NCBI GenBank assembly: GCA_945870465.1
Contig: CAMBSS010000178.1
Coordinates: 1-8,326, forward strand
Reading direction: 5' to 3'
DNA length: 8,326 nucleotides
DNA from: Bordetella parapertussis
GTDB lineage: Bacteria > Pseudomonadota > Gammaproteobacteria > Burkholderiales > SG8-41
Part shown: in pieces, positions 7,804-8,326 of the stretch
Layout of the letters: every line of letters begins with the position of its first letter
Numbering within the stretch: position 1 is the first letter of the stretch
The notes under the pieces: generated by a model
Seen by the model: only the letters and a program-made list of their open reading frames with translations
Told to the model about the DNA's origin: nothing
Database searches by the model: none
Translations under genes and position numbers: made by a program

Positions 7804-8071
7804 GTTGGCCGGGCGACTGCGGAACCAATCAACAGCCGTTGGCCGTGAGGCGTTCGCGCACGTCCGGTTGCGCAAGTGCGCGACCGATGTCTTCAATGTC
7901 TTCATAGAGGCGGTTTATAACGGGCTGTGGCGTTTCTGCGGGTATCACCACGCCATACCAATTGGTCACAAAGACATAATAGCCGAGTTCGACAAGTGTC
8001 GGCAATTCGGGCAGCGTGGCATTGCGCTTCGCTGACGTGACTACCAGCGCCCGCACACAGCCGTTCTGCAC
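7804..8071 (-). pseudogene. Fossil of a third Bug/TctC-family solute-binding protein (C-terminal part)
   Basis: The minus-strand reading from 8071 gives VQNGCVRALVVTSAKRN, LPELPTLVELGY, NWYGVVIPAETPQPVINRL and ALAQPDVRERLTANG. This is the standard C-terminal half of a Bug protein from the lobe hinge to the last helices. An in-frame TGA at 7831-7829 interrupts it, after which LVPQSPGQPA still resembles the next family segment (usually ...PSTPEQFAA). Upstream, an in-frame TAA at 8074-8072 precedes VQNG, and the N-terminal two thirds are missing. A 9-base tandem duplication (7887-7904) adds three codons. No start codon or ribosome site supports expression, so it is a truncated relic. It lies in the same orientation as the aminotransferase-hyu cluster and may be a remnant of an older version of the island. 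Confidence 0.85.
7887..7904. repeat. Perfect 9-base tandem duplication inside the Bug fossil
   Basis: ATGTCTTCA occurs twice back to back (7887-7895 and 7896-7904). On the coding (minus) strand it turns the expected LYEDIGRALAQ into LYEDIEDIGRALAQ, an in-frame insertion of three residues consistent with replication slippage under relaxed selection. Confidence 0.9.
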
Positions 8072-8092
8072 TTACAGCAATGTTCCGCCCTG

Positions 8093-8253
8093 GCCGATGA
8101 ACGCCGAGAAAAGCCAAGGGCAAGCCACAGAGGTCGCAGAGGGAAAACATATTCAAACGACGTAATTGATCCCTGTTCTTGGTATTTCTCTGTGACCTCT
8201 GTGGCGAATGTTTTTTTGAATTTATCCGCGTTCATCGGCGTACATCGGCGGTT
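8093..8253. repeat. Imperfect palindromic (MITE-like) intergenic repeat element
   Basis: Two nested pairs of inverted arms are visible. The inner arms are 8124-8142 (GCCACAGAGGTCGCAGAGG) and 8187-8205 (TCTCTGTGACCTCTGTGGC): 17 of 19 positions pair as DNA, and both mismatches become G-U pairs in plus-strand RNA. The outer arms are 8093-8107 and 8225-8239: 14 of 15 pair, including an unbroken 12-mer GCCGATGAACGC/GCGTTCATCGGC. The centre (8143-8186) is 44 bases and AT-rich. The right side ends in three tandem 10-base units (8224-8253). No transposase, and no target-site duplication that I could find. From memory, CACAGAG- and ATC(T/G)GCGTTC-type strings recur between genes in many environmental bacterial genomes, but this was not checked. 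The open frames crossing it are by-products of the repeat. Confidence 0.75.
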
Positions 8254-8326
8254 GCTTGTCGCTTCAAGCGTTTTTCTAAGAGGTTTTGGGCTTGCGGCAT
8301 CGCTAGTGCTGGCCGGCATCGTCCCG
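8252..8326 (+). CDS. Possible 5' end of a secreted-protein gene, cut by the window edge
   Basis: From a TTG at 8252 the plus strand reads LVASSVFLRGFGLAASLVL and then AGIVP to the window end without a stop. This is a short polar start, an arginine, then a hydrophobic run, as in a Sec signal peptide of the type common on Bug proteins. There is no ATG in frame and no clear ribosome site; the bases just before it belong to the palindromic repeat, so the true start may have been lost or lie elsewhere. Only 25 codons are visible, so this could also be a chance open frame. Confidence 0.2.
   Translation, partial: MLVASSVFLRGFGLAASLVLAGIVP

Noticed and set aside
8124..8253. CRISPR array
   Set aside because: The repeated units are adjacent 10-mers or inverted arms; there are no regularly spaced direct repeats with unique spacers.
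8041..8319. A 92-codon minus-strand frame containing MNADKFKKTFATEVTEK, and a sister frame containing SLCDLCGLPLAFLGVH
   Set aside because: Both are translations of the palindromic repeat; I recall similar strings as spurious hypothetical proteins wherever such CACAGAG/ATCGGCG repeats occur. No ribosome site.

Overview
The window looks like a chromosomal accessory segment of a GC-rich betaproteobacterium, probably of the Burkholderiales. The main reason is that it carries two Bug/TctC-type periplasmic solute-binding proteins, plus a fossil of a third, in about 8 kb. That gene family is hugely expanded in that order. The assignment rests on gene content only; there is no rRNA or other phylogenetic marker here.

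Layout. (1) 154-1050 (+): a Bug-type solute-binding protein whose mature domain is intact but which has no signal peptide. (2) On the minus strand, transcribed from right to left: a class III aminotransferase of the glutamate-1-semialdehyde aminomutase type (7623-6214), a complete Bug/TctC-type solute-binding protein with signal peptide (6070-5096), and a hydantoinase/oxoprolinase pair HyuA (4909-2807) and HyuB (2810-1080), joined by an ATGA stop/start overlap. HyuB converges on gene 1 with only 29 bases between the stop codons. (3) 7624-8326 has no intact gene. It holds a fossil of a class I aminotransferase (7711-7803) abutting a fossil of another Bug protein (about 7804-8071), then an imperfect palindromic repeat element (8093-8253), and at the right edge a possible signal-peptide start of a plus-strand gene.

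How the genes may work together (inference). The HyuA/HyuB family carries out ATP-dependent opening of cyclic amides (hydantoins, 5-oxoproline, lactams) or ATP-dependent carboxylation. A Bug protein captures a small, usually carboxylated or amide-containing, solute in the periplasm for a tripartite tricarboxylate-type transporter. The aminotransferase could move or remove the amino group of the ring-opened product. The cluster therefore reads as a small catabolic island for an unidentified cyclic amide or related nitrogen-containing acid. The TctA/TctB membrane partners and a regulator are not in the window.

The genes themselves are recognisable families. The least explained parts are the decayed right end, where two unrelated gene fossils and a palindromic element are stacked, and the signal-peptide-less Bug gene at the left end. 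I see no clear evidence of a wholly new system.
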